NCBI GenBank assembly: GCA_020634015.1
Contig: JACKCN010000001.1
Span: forward strand, 169,001-233,000
Length of the DNA stretch: 64,000 nt
Direction: 5' to 3'
From: Candidatus Delongbacteria bacterium
GTDB taxonomy: Bacteria; CAIWAD01
Shown: in pieces, positions 51,444-59,514 of the stretch
Layout of the letters: each line of letters starts with the position of its first letter
Position numbering within the stretch: position 1 is the first letter of the stretch
Notes under the pieces: model-generated
What the model saw: the letters and a program-made list of their open reading frames with translations, nothing else
The model's database searches: none
Told to the model about the DNA's origin: nothing
Made by a program: the position numbers and the translations under genes

Positions 51444-53696
51444 TCAGGTTCCCAGCATGCGCTCCAGTTCGCCCACCAGTTCGGAACGCCGGATCGGTTT
51501 GCTCAGATAACCGTCCATGCCGGCCTGAAGACAGCGTTCCCGGTCGCCACTCATGGCATTGGCGGTCAGCGCGATGATGGGCAGATCGGCTCCCCAGCGC
51601 CCACTGCGGATCCTGCGGGTGGCCTCCAGCCCGTCCATTTCGGGCATCAGCAGATCCATCAGCACCAGGTCGAACTCGCCCTCTTCCAGCATGTCCAGCG
51701 CCACCTGGCCATTCCCGGCCATCTGGACCACATAGCCCAGCTTTTCCAGCAGCCAACGCGCCACGACCTGGTTGACTTCGTTGTCTTCGGCCACCAGGAT
51801 GCGCTGGCGCTGTGTGTTCCGTTCTTCCACCAGAGGCGCCTGCAGTGTCAGGGGCAGTGGGGGGCGTGCGTCCAGCAGGGCAGCCAGCAGTGAGCGCCGT
51901 TCCACGGGTTGGGTCACCCGGGTGATTCCGCCACGCAGGCCCATTCCCGTGGAGGAACCGGGCACATGCAGGCAGACCATGGCTGGGGGATTGGCCAGAT
52001 CGCGCAGTGCGTGTTCCAGATCCTCTGCCCGGTCCTTGATCAGCAGACCATCCACCAGCAGGTAGTCGAAGGGCGGGTTGGCCCTGGCCAGCAGGTCGAC
52101 CGTGTCCTCCGGGCGCGAGGTGACGGTCAGCTCCATCTTCCATTCCTGCAACAGCTCTTCCAGATGCAGGCGACTGGTCTGGTTGCGATACAGCAGCAGG
52201 GTGTGCTTGCCCGCCAGCCGATTGGCGCGCTCGGCTTCGAGCTTGCGCGTGGTCTGCAGCTGAATCGCCACATGGAACACACTGCCCTGCCCGGGCTCGC
52301 TGTCCACCCAGATCTCGCCTCCCATCTGGGCCGCGAGCTGACTGGAAATGCTCAACCCCAGACCCGTGCCACCAAAACGCCGGGTGGTGGAGCCATCGGC
52401 CTGGGTGAAGCTGCGGAAAATCCGATCGGTCTGTTCCGGTGTCATCCCGATCCCGTTGTCACGCACGGACACATAAAGCCAGTAATCGTGTTCCGGCAGG
52501 GTGTCGGGCAAGGGATGACGTGAGTCGCGGATCGGCTGGGGCAGGCGTTCCCGCTCGGGAGCTCCGTTGACCTGAAGTCGGATCTCGCCCCGCTCGGTGA
52601 ACTTGATCGCGTTGCCACAGAGGTTGATCAGGATCTGACCGATGCGCAGCGAGTCGCCGATGAGCTCTTCAGGCACCGTGGCTCCCACATGACTGTGCAG
52701 GCCAAGCCCCTTGCTGGTGGCCCTGAATTCCAGTGGCCCGAGGATGTCCTTCAACTGAACACGCAGCGAGAAGGGAGAGGCATCCAGTTCCAGCTTGCCG
52801 GCTTCCATCTTCGAGAAGTCGAGGATGTCATTGATGATGCGCAACAGGGACTCGGCCGACTGATGCACGGTCATCAGGAATTCGCGCTGGTCGGGCTTCA
52901 GCTCGGTCTCGAGGGCCAGGTCGGTCATGCCCATGATGCCGTTCATCGGGGTGCGGATCTCGTGGCTCATGGTGGCCAGAAACTGGGACTTGGTCACGCT
53001 GGCTTCCTCGGCCTCCTTGCGCGCGCGTTCCAGTTCTTCTCCGCGCAGCTGCAACTGCAGGTTGTCCATCCGGGCATTCCAGTAATCCCGGTGGAGCAGC
53101 AGGGTCTGGTGCGCCAGGTAGGCCATCAGAAGGCCATTGAGCACGGCGGCCAGCAAAGCTCCCGCGTCCCCTTGCACTCCCAGCCAGATCGATGAGAAGG
53201 TGATGGGCAGCACCAGCAGGGAGATCAGGCTGAACATCAGCATCAGGTTGGGCGTGTAGGAGAACAGCATGCCCAGCACGACACCCACATTGGCGGTGAG
53301 GAACAGGATCATGCCGGGCTGGAAACCGCCCTGGATGGCCTCGGTGCACATGCCCAGCGACCAGGCGGCCGCCGTGACCTGCGAGGCGATCACGAAATGG
53401 TTCCATCTGCGAGGTTCAAGTTGGCCACGCCCAAGCCGGCGCAGCTGCACGATCCGCATCAGGGCAAGCAAGCCCAGCAGCAGCAGCAGGCCCAGCTGGA
53501 AGATCGGCGGGGAATAGAGCGGGACCATGAGCTGGATCGCCGCATAGATCAGCGGATAGAACAGCAGGCCCGACTTCGCGCGTTTGGCGATGTGGGCCAT
53601 CGCCCCGGCGTTCAGCTGCTCGAGATGGTCGGGGTTGAGCTCATCCGCGCGCCTGAGCAGGCGGTACTGACTGAGCTTCAGATGGGTTATGCTCAT
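51444..53696 (-). CDS. Membrane hybrid sensor histidine kinase
   Basis: 750 residues. About six membrane spans in residues 40-200 (FYPLIYAAIQLMVPLYS, PPIFQLGLLLLLGLLALM, MILFLTANVGVVLGMLFS). Coiled linker, then HisKA (FLATMSHEIRTPMNGIMGMT), HATPase (ILINLCGNAIKFTERG; VRDNGIGMTPEQTDRIF; FGGTGLGLSISSQLAAQMGG). Next is a degenerate receiver (~510-625: TLLLYRNQTSRLHLEELLQE, FDYLLVDGLLIKD, no acidic pair), and a full C-terminal receiver (RILVAEDNEVNQVVARWLLE, FDLVLMDLLMPEMDGLEATR, MDGYLSKPIRRSEL). An ArcB/BarA-like phosphorelay is implied, but no Hpt domain is seen. The ATG at 53696 has AGGAAG nine bases upstream. Confidence 0.9.
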   Translation of the reverse strand: MSITHLKLSQYRLLRRADELNPDHLEQLNAGAMAHIAKRAKSGLLFYPLIYAAIQLMVPLYSPPIFQLGLLLLLGLLALMRIVQLRRLGRGQLEPRRWNHFVIASQVTAAAWSLGMCTEAIQGGFQPGMILFLTANVGVVLGMLFSYTPNLMLMFSLISLLVLPITFSSIWLGVQGDAGALLAAVLNGLLMAYLAHQTLLLHRDYWNARMDNLQLQLRGEELERARKEAEEASVTKSQFLATMSHEIRTPMNGIMGMTDLALETELKPDQREFLMTVHQSAESLLRIINDILDFSKMEAGKLELDASPFSLRVQLKDILGPLEFRATSKGLGLHSHVGATVPEELIGDSLRIGQILINLCGNAIKFTERGEIRLQVNGAPERERLPQPIRDSRHPLPDTLPEHDYWLYVSVRDNGIGMTPEQTDRIFRSFTQADGSTTRRFGGTGLGLSISSQLAAQMGGEIWVDSEPGQGSVFHVAIQLQTTRKLEAERANRLAGKHTLLLYRNQTSRLHLEELLQEWKMELTVTSRPEDTVDLLARANPPFDYLLVDGLLIKDRAEDLEHALRDLANPPAMVCLHVPGSSTGMGLRGGITRVTQPVERRSLLAALLDARPPLPLTLQAPLVEERNTQRQRILVAEDNEVNQVVARWLLEKLGYVVQMAGNGQVALDMLEEGEFDLVLMDLLMPEMDGLEATRRIRSGRWGADLPIIALTANAMSGDRERCLQAGMDGYLSKPIRRSELVGELERMLGT

Positions 53697-53815
53697 CGCT
53701 TGTGACTTCCTGGACGCTGCTCGGCTGCTGTCGCAGGCAGAATCGGCAGGACCCGGGGCCGGATTCACTGGCCGACCCGGCAGCGAAAGGGAGCCAGCAG
53801 CCGCGTCAATACCCC

Positions 53816-53974
53816 CGCCCATGAATTCCCCACGGGCCACAAATGTTCAATGCCCCATTCGGAGCTTGACAAGCGAGAGTGTGCGTCGGAATCCAGGTGT
53901 GGCGATGGGCACGGATGGAACAGCTCCAGCCCGGGTCTCCCCCATGGCCAGAATTCCATCCTTCCGAATCCACC
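53816..53974 (+). repeat. Module X, copy 1 (degenerate)
   Basis: It matches the 163-bp unit at 54186-54837 with many substitutions (ATTCCCCACGGGCCACAAAT, TTCAATGCCCC, GTCGGAATCCAGG, ATGGCCAGAATTCCATC). Followed directly by module Y copy 1. Confidence 0.75.
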
Positions 53975-54185
53975 AACCAGCCACGGTTTCGAAACACACC
54001 ACAAAAAGTGGTGCGCCGCAGGCCGCACCCCCACCCCCGTGATCAACGCGACACAAGCCCCCCGATCGCCCACGCCCGAGCGCGCATCGCGCGCCACACA
54101 TCACGCCCCGGAGGGCCTTTCTTTTGGCCCCACCTTTTCTTTGGGCCCCAGTCCAAAGAAAAGGTGGGATTTGCCCTGACCGTGC
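53975..54185 (+). repeat. Module Y, copy 1 (hairpin-rich)
   Basis: About 210 bp from AACCAGCCACGGTTTCGAAA to the common junction GACCGTGC. It contains consecutive hairpins: CACCAC-AAAAA-GTGGTG; GTGCG/CGCAC; GCGCGC-ATC-GCGCGC; GGGCC/GGCCC; and CCCACCTTTTCTTTGG / CCAAAGAAAAGGTGGG (54129-54168). The last hairpin resembles the one in units A1 and A2. Confidence 0.8.
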
Positions 54186-54823
54186 ATTCCCCACGAGCTA
54201 CATATGTTCGATGCCCCTTTCGGGGCTTGCCGGGCAAGAGTTTGCGTAGGAATCCAAGCGTGAGGATGGGCACGGTAGGATCAGCTCCAGCTCGGGTCGT
54301 ATCCATGGTCAGGATTCCATCATGTCGGACATCCACGCCCGCCCGTGGATTCCCCACGGGCTACATATGTTCGATGCCCCTTTCGGGGCTTGCCGGGCGA
54401 GAGTGTGAGTCGGAATCCAAGTGTGGCGATGGGCACAGTTGGATCAGCTCCAGCCCGGGTCGTATCCATGGTCAGGATTCCATCATGTCGGACATCCACG
54501 CCCGCCCGTGGATTCCCCACGGGCTACATATGTTCGATGCCCCTTTCGGGGCTTGCCGGGCGAGAGTGTGAGTCGGAATCCAAGTGTGGCGATGGGCACA
54601 GTTGGATCAGCTCCAGCCCGGGTCGTATCCATGGTCAGGATTCCATCATGTCGGACATCCACGCCCGCCCGTGGATTCCCCACGGGCTACATATGTTCGA
54701 TGCCCCTTTCGGGGCTTGCCGGGCGAGAGTGTGAGTCGGAATCCAAGCATGAGGATGGGCACGGATCCATATCCTCCAACCCGGGTCTTGTCCATGGCCA
54801 GAATTCCATCCGTCCGAATCCAC
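54186..54823 (+). repeat. Four tandem copies of the 163-bp module X
   Basis: Copies start at ATTCCCCAC 54186, 54349, 54512 and 54675, an exact 163-bp period. The middle copies are essentially identical; the first and last diverge at their outer ends. Each holds TTCGATGCCCCTTTCGGGGC (a small hairpin) and a repeated GGATTCCATCATGTCGGACA. No separate spacers exist between copies, so it is not a CRISPR array. Frames stay open across copies because 163 is not a multiple of three and stops are rare, not because a protein is encoded. Confidence 0.88.
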
Positions 54824-55002
54824 AACCAGCCACGGTTTCGAAACACACCACAAAAAGTGGTGCGCCGCAGGCCGCACCCCCACCCCCGTGATCAACGCGA
54901 CACAAGCCCCCGATCACCCACGCCCAAGCGCGCATCGCGCGCCACACACCCCGCCCCGGAGGGCCTTTCTTTTGGCCCCACCTTTTCTTTGGGCCCCAGT
55001 CC
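54824..55002 (+). repeat. Module Y, copy 2, left part (split by the insertion sequence)
   Basis: Nearly identical to Y copy 1 up to CCTTTTCTTTGGGCCCCAGTCC, where the IS begins. Its right part resumes at 56272 with the duplicated GGGCCCCAGTCC. Confidence 0.85.
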
Positions 55003-56271
55003 ACTAGTGTCTCATAGATAATTGCTGATAAAAAGAGGGTCTTCCCGCGTGTGTTGTGTTATCTTATGTCGCCTAAAAACAAAGACTAACAACACAGGAA
55101 GACCCATGCGCCAAAGTAGCGTACTCGGACAACTCCTCAAGCTGACTCCACGTCGGGAATTCGAAATTCTTGCAGAACAACATCATGTTGGCCAGCCTTT
55201 TCGCAAGACGACGCGCTGGAATCAATTCGTGGTCTTACTTACAGCTCAACTTGCCGGGCATTCCAGCTTGCGGGAAATCGATCATAGCGGCAAAGCATTG
55301 CAGCCGCATCTCCTGCGATTGGGATGCAAGCCTCTGAACAGGTCTACACTTGGGAGGCTGAATTCTCGGCAGTCGCCAGACCTGTATCGTGATCTGTTCC
55401 AGCGGCTTCTGTCCCGTTGTCAGGAATTCGCCGGACAACGAAAACTGCCAGTGAACCGGAAGCTGATCTCGTTGGACTCCACCCTCATCCACCTTTGTCT
55501 GAAGCTGTTTCCGTGGGCTGATTGCAGTGCCTACAAAGCAGGGGTCAAAGTCCACGTCGGTCTTGATCATGCCAGTTGGCTCCCGGAAATCGTCTGCATC
55601 ACGGAAGGTCGCCGGCATGATCACCAGGTTCTCCCGCAGGTCAAACTCATACCTGGAACGGTGTACATTTTTGACAGAGGGTACTGTGACTATGCCTGGT
55701 TCGACCGATTGACGAAAGCCAACTGCCCGTTTGTCACTCGTGCAAAGTTCAACATGCGGTACGAAGCTGTGAAGGATCGCCCACTGGTTCCTGGGTCCGG
55801 TGTGCTGGCCGATCAGAACATCCACTTGACCGGTGTTCAAGGCAAAAAACACACACGACAGCTCCGAAGGATCCACTACTTCGATCCGGGAACGCAAAAG
55901 GATCTTGTATTCATTACAAACAACCTCAAGTGGTCTGCTGCCACAATCGCAGCCATCTACAAAGAGCGCTGGCAGATCGAGTTGTTTTTCAAGTGGATCA
56001 AGCAGCGCGCCAAAATCAAGCGATTTGTCGGCAACAGCATGAATGCGGTCATGACACAGATCTGGATAGCTCTGATTGCCTACCTGATTACTGCATTCGT
56101 AAAGTTGAGTCGGCATCTGGACCATTCATTGACCCAGATTTTCCGTCTCATCCGGGCAACGCTTTTCGATCACCGTGACCTGTGGGGTGTTGTGATCCAT
56201 GCCACTATCCCGCCGCAAGCATCTTCCGATCTCCAACTTGAGCTAAAGCTGGCATGATGTGGGACACTAGT
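55003..56271 (+). mobile_element. Complete IS4-family insertion sequence (1269 bp)
   Basis: The element begins ACTAGTGTCTCA and ends, read from the right, ACTAGTGTCCCA: terminal inverted repeats of about 12 bp with one mismatch. It is flanked by a perfect 12-bp direct repeat, GGGCCCCAGTCC (54991-55002 and 56272-56283), the target-site duplication. Removing the element and one repeat restores the Y-module hairpin. Base composition is visibly lower in G+C than the surroundings, as expected for an incoming element. One intact transposase gene fills it. The perfect duplication suggests a recent insertion. Confidence 0.93.
55106..56257 (+). CDS. IS4-family transposase (DDE, with DUF4372-like N-terminus)
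   Basis: 383 residues, intact. N-terminal ~75 residues (FRKTTRWNQFVVLLTAQLAG, LREIDHSG) match the DUF4372-type N-domain common in IS4 transposases. Catalytic triad: D124 in ISLDSTLIH, D190 in IFDRGYCDY, E292. The IS4 signature Y-x2-R-x3-E-x6-K is present as Y285-KE-R288-WQI-E292-LFFKWI-K299. The ATG at 55106 has AGGAAG four bases upstream. Likely still active judging from the intact frame, ends and target duplication. Confidence 0.95.
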   Translation: MRQSSVLGQLLKLTPRREFEILAEQHHVGQPFRKTTRWNQFVVLLTAQLAGHSSLREIDHSGKALQPHLLRLGCKPLNRSTLGRLNSRQSPDLYRDLFQRLLSRCQEFAGQRKLPVNRKLISLDSTLIHLCLKLFPWADCSAYKAGVKVHVGLDHASWLPEIVCITEGRRHDHQVLPQVKLIPGTVYIFDRGYCDYAWFDRLTKANCPFVTRAKFNMRYEAVKDRPLVPGSGVLADQNIHLTGVQGKKHTRQLRRIHYFDPGTQKDLVFITNNLKWSAATIAAIYKERWQIELFFKWIKQRAKIKRFVGNSMNAVMTQIWIALIAYLITAFVKLSRHLDHSLTQIFRLIRATLFDHRDLWGVVIHATIPPQASSDLQLELKLA

Positions 56272-56314
56272 GGGCCCCAGTCCAAAGAAAAGGTGGGAAT
56301 TGCCCTGACCGTGC
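56272..56314 (+). repeat. Module Y, copy 2, right part
   Basis: It starts with the 12-bp target duplicate, completes the hairpin arm CCAAAGAAAAGGTGGG and ends in the Y-X junction TTGCCCTGACCGTGC. Confidence 0.8.
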
Positions 56315-56464
56315 ATTCCCCACGGGCTACATATGTACAATGCCCCATCCGGGGCTTGTCGGGCGAGAGTGTGCGTCGAAATCCAGGTGTGAAGATGTTG
56401 ACGGATCCATTTCCTCCAGCCCTGATCTCCCCCATGGCCAGAATTCAATCTTTCCCAATCCACC
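56315..56464 (+). repeat. Module X, last copy
   Basis: ATTCCCCACGGGCTACATAT onward, diverged from the tandem copies in the second half in the same way as copies 1 and 5 (ATGGCCAGAATTCAATC). Confidence 0.78.
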
Positions 56465-56667
56465 AACCAGCCACGGTTTCGAAACACACCACAAAAAGTG
56501 GTGCGCCGCAGGCCGCACCCCCACCCCCGTGATCAACGCGACACAAGCCCCCGATCACCCACGCCCAAGCGCGCATCGCGCGCCACATACCCCGCCCCGG
56601 AGGGCCTTTCTTTTGGCCCCACCTTTTCTTTGGGCCCCAGTCCAAAGAAAAGGTGGGAATTGCCCCG
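56465..56667 (+). repeat. Module Y, copy 3
   Basis: Same hairpin series as copy 1, ending in the long hairpin at 56618-56657. After it the common Y-X junction is lost and unique sequence begins. Confidence 0.82.
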
Positions 56668-56685
56668 CCCACCCAAGTGGTGGCA

Positions 56686-56721
56686 CAAAAAAGCCGGAGC
56701 CCCCACATCGGAGACCCCGGC
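56686..56721 (-). terminator. Terminator of the 2-oxoacid dehydrogenase operon
   Basis: On minus, a 12-bp stem (56721-56710 with 56704-56693, three G-T pairs) and loop GATGT, followed by TTTTTT (56692-56687). It lies 54 bp past the E3 stop codon. Confidence 0.88.
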
Positions 56722-56774
56722 GATCATATAGAGACAATCCAGACCCCGGCTCACGAACCGAGGAAGTTGCAGGG

Positions 56775-58118
56775 CTATTTGTGTAGCGGCCGCCCCAGCG
56801 CATCAAGGTGGGCTTCCCAGAGCACTTCCGACAAGCTGGGATGAGCGTGCACCATGCGCGCCACTTCTTCGAGGGTGGTTTCCAGATTCAGCAGACTGAC
56901 CGCCTGCGCGATCATGTCGGTGGCATTGGGGGCCACGATGTGCACGCCCACGATTTCACCCAGCCGTTCGTCGGCCAGCACCTTGATGAATCCTTCGGCG
57001 GCTCCCCCGGCCAGGGCACGGCCATTGGCCGAGAGCGGGAACTCGCCCTTGCGGTAGGGCACGTTGCGCTCCTGGAGCTGCTCTTCGCTCAGGCCCACGC
57101 TGGCGATTTCCGGGTCGGTGTAGATGTTCAGCGGGATTCGCGAGAAGTCAACCGGCTGGCCCTTGCCGGCCATGTGTTCCACGGCGGCAATGCCCATGGT
57201 CATGGCGGCCTGGGCCAGTTCCTGGCCCGTCACGTCGCCCGCGGCGTAGACCGAGGGTATCGAGGTGCGGCAATGCTCGTCCACCTTCAGGGCCTTGCCC
57301 GTGGTGGCCGGATTCAGCCCCGCGGGGATCACGGGAAGTCGGTCGGCACAGTTCAGAACCCGTTCGACGGCCAGCTCCTTCTCGCCCACCCGGACTCCGG
57401 TGGCGCAGGGCAGCAGTCGGGTGACACCCGTGTGCACAGGCACTTTCAGGCGTTTAAGCCTTTGCATGAGCCAGGCACGCAGCGCGCCATCGAGGCCGGG
57501 CAGCAGGGTGTCACCGGGCAGGGCCACTTCCACGTGGCTGCCCAGGGATTTCAGCAGGAGGGTGATTTCCAGGGCCACGATGTTGCCGCCGTAGACCAGG
57601 GCCGACGCCGGACGGTCGCCTTCGCCGAAGAACTGCTTCATGTCCTGGACGATCGAGGACGAGATTTCGCCGAAGGGCGCGGGGTCCGGGCGTGATCCGG
57701 TGGCCAGCAGCAGGTGATCACACTGGACCTCCAGTTCCCCCACGCGCACGCGGTGGGCGTCGAGCAGTTCGGCATCGCCCTTGAGCACATCCACGCCGTT
57801 CTTCTTCATCAGGAAGCTGACGCCCTTGACCAGCTTGGTGACGATGCCATCCTTGCGGGCCAGCGCCTTGCTCCAGTTGAAGCTCAGCGCCGCCGGATCG
57901 ACCCCGTCGATGCCCCAGGCGGCCGCCTTGTGCAGGCGCTCGTAGAGCCGTGCGCTTTCGATCATGCTCTTGGAGGGAATGCAGCCCCAGTTGAGACACA
58001 TCCCGCCCATGTGTTCGCGTTCGACGATCGCGGTCTTCAGGCCAAGCTGTCCGGCACGGATGGCCGCCACGTACCCGCCGGGGCCGGCTCCGATGATCAG
58101 GCACTGGTACTTCTGCAT
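56775..58118 (-). CDS. lpdA: Dihydrolipoyl dehydrogenase (E3)
   Basis: 447 residues, normal for E3 (about 460). FAD-binding IIGAGPGGYVAAIRAGQLGL, redox disulphide G-G-M-C-L-N-W-G-C, NAD-binding ASALVYGGNIVALEITLLLK (the glycine motif reads GGNIVA, slightly atypical), FAD site SIPSVYAAGDVTG, and the C-terminal HAHPSLSEVLWEAH with the active-site His-Glu pair. It reoxidises the lipoyl arm of E2 with NAD+. Last gene of the operon; GGAG lies five bases before the ATG. 41 bp after E2. Confidence 0.93.
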   Translation of the reverse strand: MQKYQCLIIGAGPGGYVAAIRAGQLGLKTAIVEREHMGGMCLNWGCIPSKSMIESARLYERLHKAAAWGIDGVDPAALSFNWSKALARKDGIVTKLVKGVSFLMKKNGVDVLKGDAELLDAHRVRVGELEVQCDHLLLATGSRPDPAPFGEISSSIVQDMKQFFGEGDRPASALVYGGNIVALEITLLLKSLGSHVEVALPGDTLLPGLDGALRAWLMQRLKRLKVPVHTGVTRLLPCATGVRVGEKELAVERVLNCADRLPVIPAGLNPATTGKALKVDEHCRTSIPSVYAAGDVTGQELAQAAMTMGIAAVEHMAGKGQPVDFSRIPLNIYTDPEIASVGLSEEQLQERNVPYRKGEFPLSANGRALAGGAAEGFIKVLADERLGEIVGVHIVAPNATDMIAQAVSLLNLETTLEEVARMVHAHPSLSEVLWEAHLDALGRPLHK

Positions 58119-58159
58119 TCGGGCTCCAGACTTGGTTGACGCAGCGAAGGGGCCGACGC

Positions 58160-59473
58160 TCAGAGCAGCATCGAGACGGGATTGGCCAGCAGGGCCATCA
58201 AGTCCCGCAGGAAGCGGGCGGCGTCGCCGCCATCGACGATGCGGTGATCCACGCTCAGCGAGAGCGGCAGTACCTTGCCCGGCACACAGGCTCCGTCGCG
58301 CACCACGGGCGTGTCCAGAATACGGCCGATGCCCAGAATGGCCACCTCGGGGTAGTTGATGATCGGGCAGCCGTGGATCCCGGCGATCGCGCCATAGTTG
58401 GTGACGGTGAAGGTGCCGTCGCGCAGTTCGTCCAGGGTCAGCTTGCGCTCGCGCGAACGCTGGGCGAAGCTGTCGATCTGCAGGGCCAGCTCGCGGATCG
58501 AGAGCTGGTGCGCGTTGCGGATCACGGGCACCACCAGCCCATCGGCCGTGTCCACGGCCAGTCCCAGATTGACGAAGTGGTGATGGATCACCCGGTTGCC
58601 CGCCAGGTCCAGGCGCGCGTTGAGGGTGGGATTGGCCATCAGGGCCAGGGCCGTGGCGCGAAAGATGAAGGGCATGTACGAGAGCTTGATGCCCTCGGCG
58701 GCCAGCCCCTCCTTCTGCTCGGCACGCAGGGCCACCAGGCGCGAGATCTCCACTTCCTCGAAGGTGGTGGCGTGGGGCGCGGTGAACTTGGACTGGCTCA
58801 TGCGGGCGGCAATGGTCTTGCGGATCTGGCTCAGGGGATGTTCGGTGACCGCCGGACCGCTGTCCGCCGCACGCAAGGCACCCGGACTGGCGGCGGCAAC
58901 GGGAGCCGCTGCCGGCACGGTCCTGCCCGAAGGCGAGTCCGCGGCACGCTGGATGTCGGTCTTGAGAATGCGGCCGTCGGGGCCACTGCCCGCCAGACCG
59001 GGCAAGGTCACGCCGAGTTCGCGGGCCAGCACGCGGGCCGCGGGGGTGGCGCGCACGCGAGTCGGCTCGGGGCTGCCGGTCGCGGCGCGGCCCTCGGTGC
59101 CCGCGGGCATCACGTCACCCGTGTTGTCCACCTCAATGGTGCCCACCACGCCAAAGCTCTCCTCGCCCGCCGATTCCTTGGCCGCGGGGGCAGGAGCCGC
59201 CGCTGGCTGTTCAGCCACGGGAGCCGCACTCTCGCCCTCGAGCTGAAGCACGACCAGTTCGTCTTCCACGTTGATAACCTGGTCCACCTCGCCGATCAGT
59301 TTCAGCACGGTGCCATTGCGCGGAATGGGAATGTCGGCCACCACCTTGTCGGTCTCGACCTTGACCACCAGATCGCCCTCCTTGACGGTCTGGCCAACCT
59401 TGACGTACCACTCCAGAATCTTGCCTTCGGCAATGCCTTCGCCGATGTCGGGAAAGTGGAAGATGTAGGGCAT
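58160..59473 (-). CDS. pdhC: Dihydrolipoamide acyltransferase (E2)
   Basis: 437 residues. One N-terminal lipoyl domain with lipoylated Lys43 in KVETDKVVADIP, an Ala/Pro-rich linker (APAPAAKESAGEE), a peripheral-subunit-binding domain (TPAARVLARELGVTLPGLAG, GPDGRILKTDIQRA), a second linker, and the catalytic domain ending in LSVDHRIVDGGDAARFLRDL (HxxxDG). It forms the core of the 2-oxoacid dehydrogenase complex. The inner ATG (59473) is chosen because AAGGA lies eight bases upstream; the ATG at 59482 is too close to it. Acetyl versus branched acyl preference is not certain. Confidence 0.92.
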   Translation of the reverse strand: MPYIFHFPDIGEGIAEGKILEWYVKVGQTVKEGDLVVKVETDKVVADIPIPRNGTVLKLIGEVDQVINVEDELVVLQLEGESAAPVAEQPAAAPAPAAKESAGEESFGVVGTIEVDNTGDVMPAGTEGRAATGSPEPTRVRATPAARVLARELGVTLPGLAGSGPDGRILKTDIQRAADSPSGRTVPAAAPVAAASPGALRAADSGPAVTEHPLSQIRKTIAARMSQSKFTAPHATTFEEVEISRLVALRAEQKEGLAAEGIKLSYMPFIFRATALALMANPTLNARLDLAGNRVIHHHFVNLGLAVDTADGLVVPVIRNAHQLSIRELALQIDSFAQRSRERKLTLDELRDGTFTVTNYGAIAGIHGCPIINYPEVAILGIGRILDTPVVRDGACVPGKVLPLSLSVDHRIVDGGDAARFLRDLMALLANPVSMLL

Positions 59474-59514
59474 GGATCTCATCCTTGCTGGGCACTCCCC
59501 GGGGAGCGCCGTGT

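Noticed and set aside
54186..54823. Regular repeats that could suggest a CRISPR array
   Set aside because: The whole 163-bp unit repeats with no unique spacers, units are far too long and no cas gene is in the window.
54345..54891. Long overlapping reading frames across the 163-bp repeats
   Set aside because: They are open in several frames on both strands because the unit lacks stops; sequences are frame-shifted copies of each other with no start signals.
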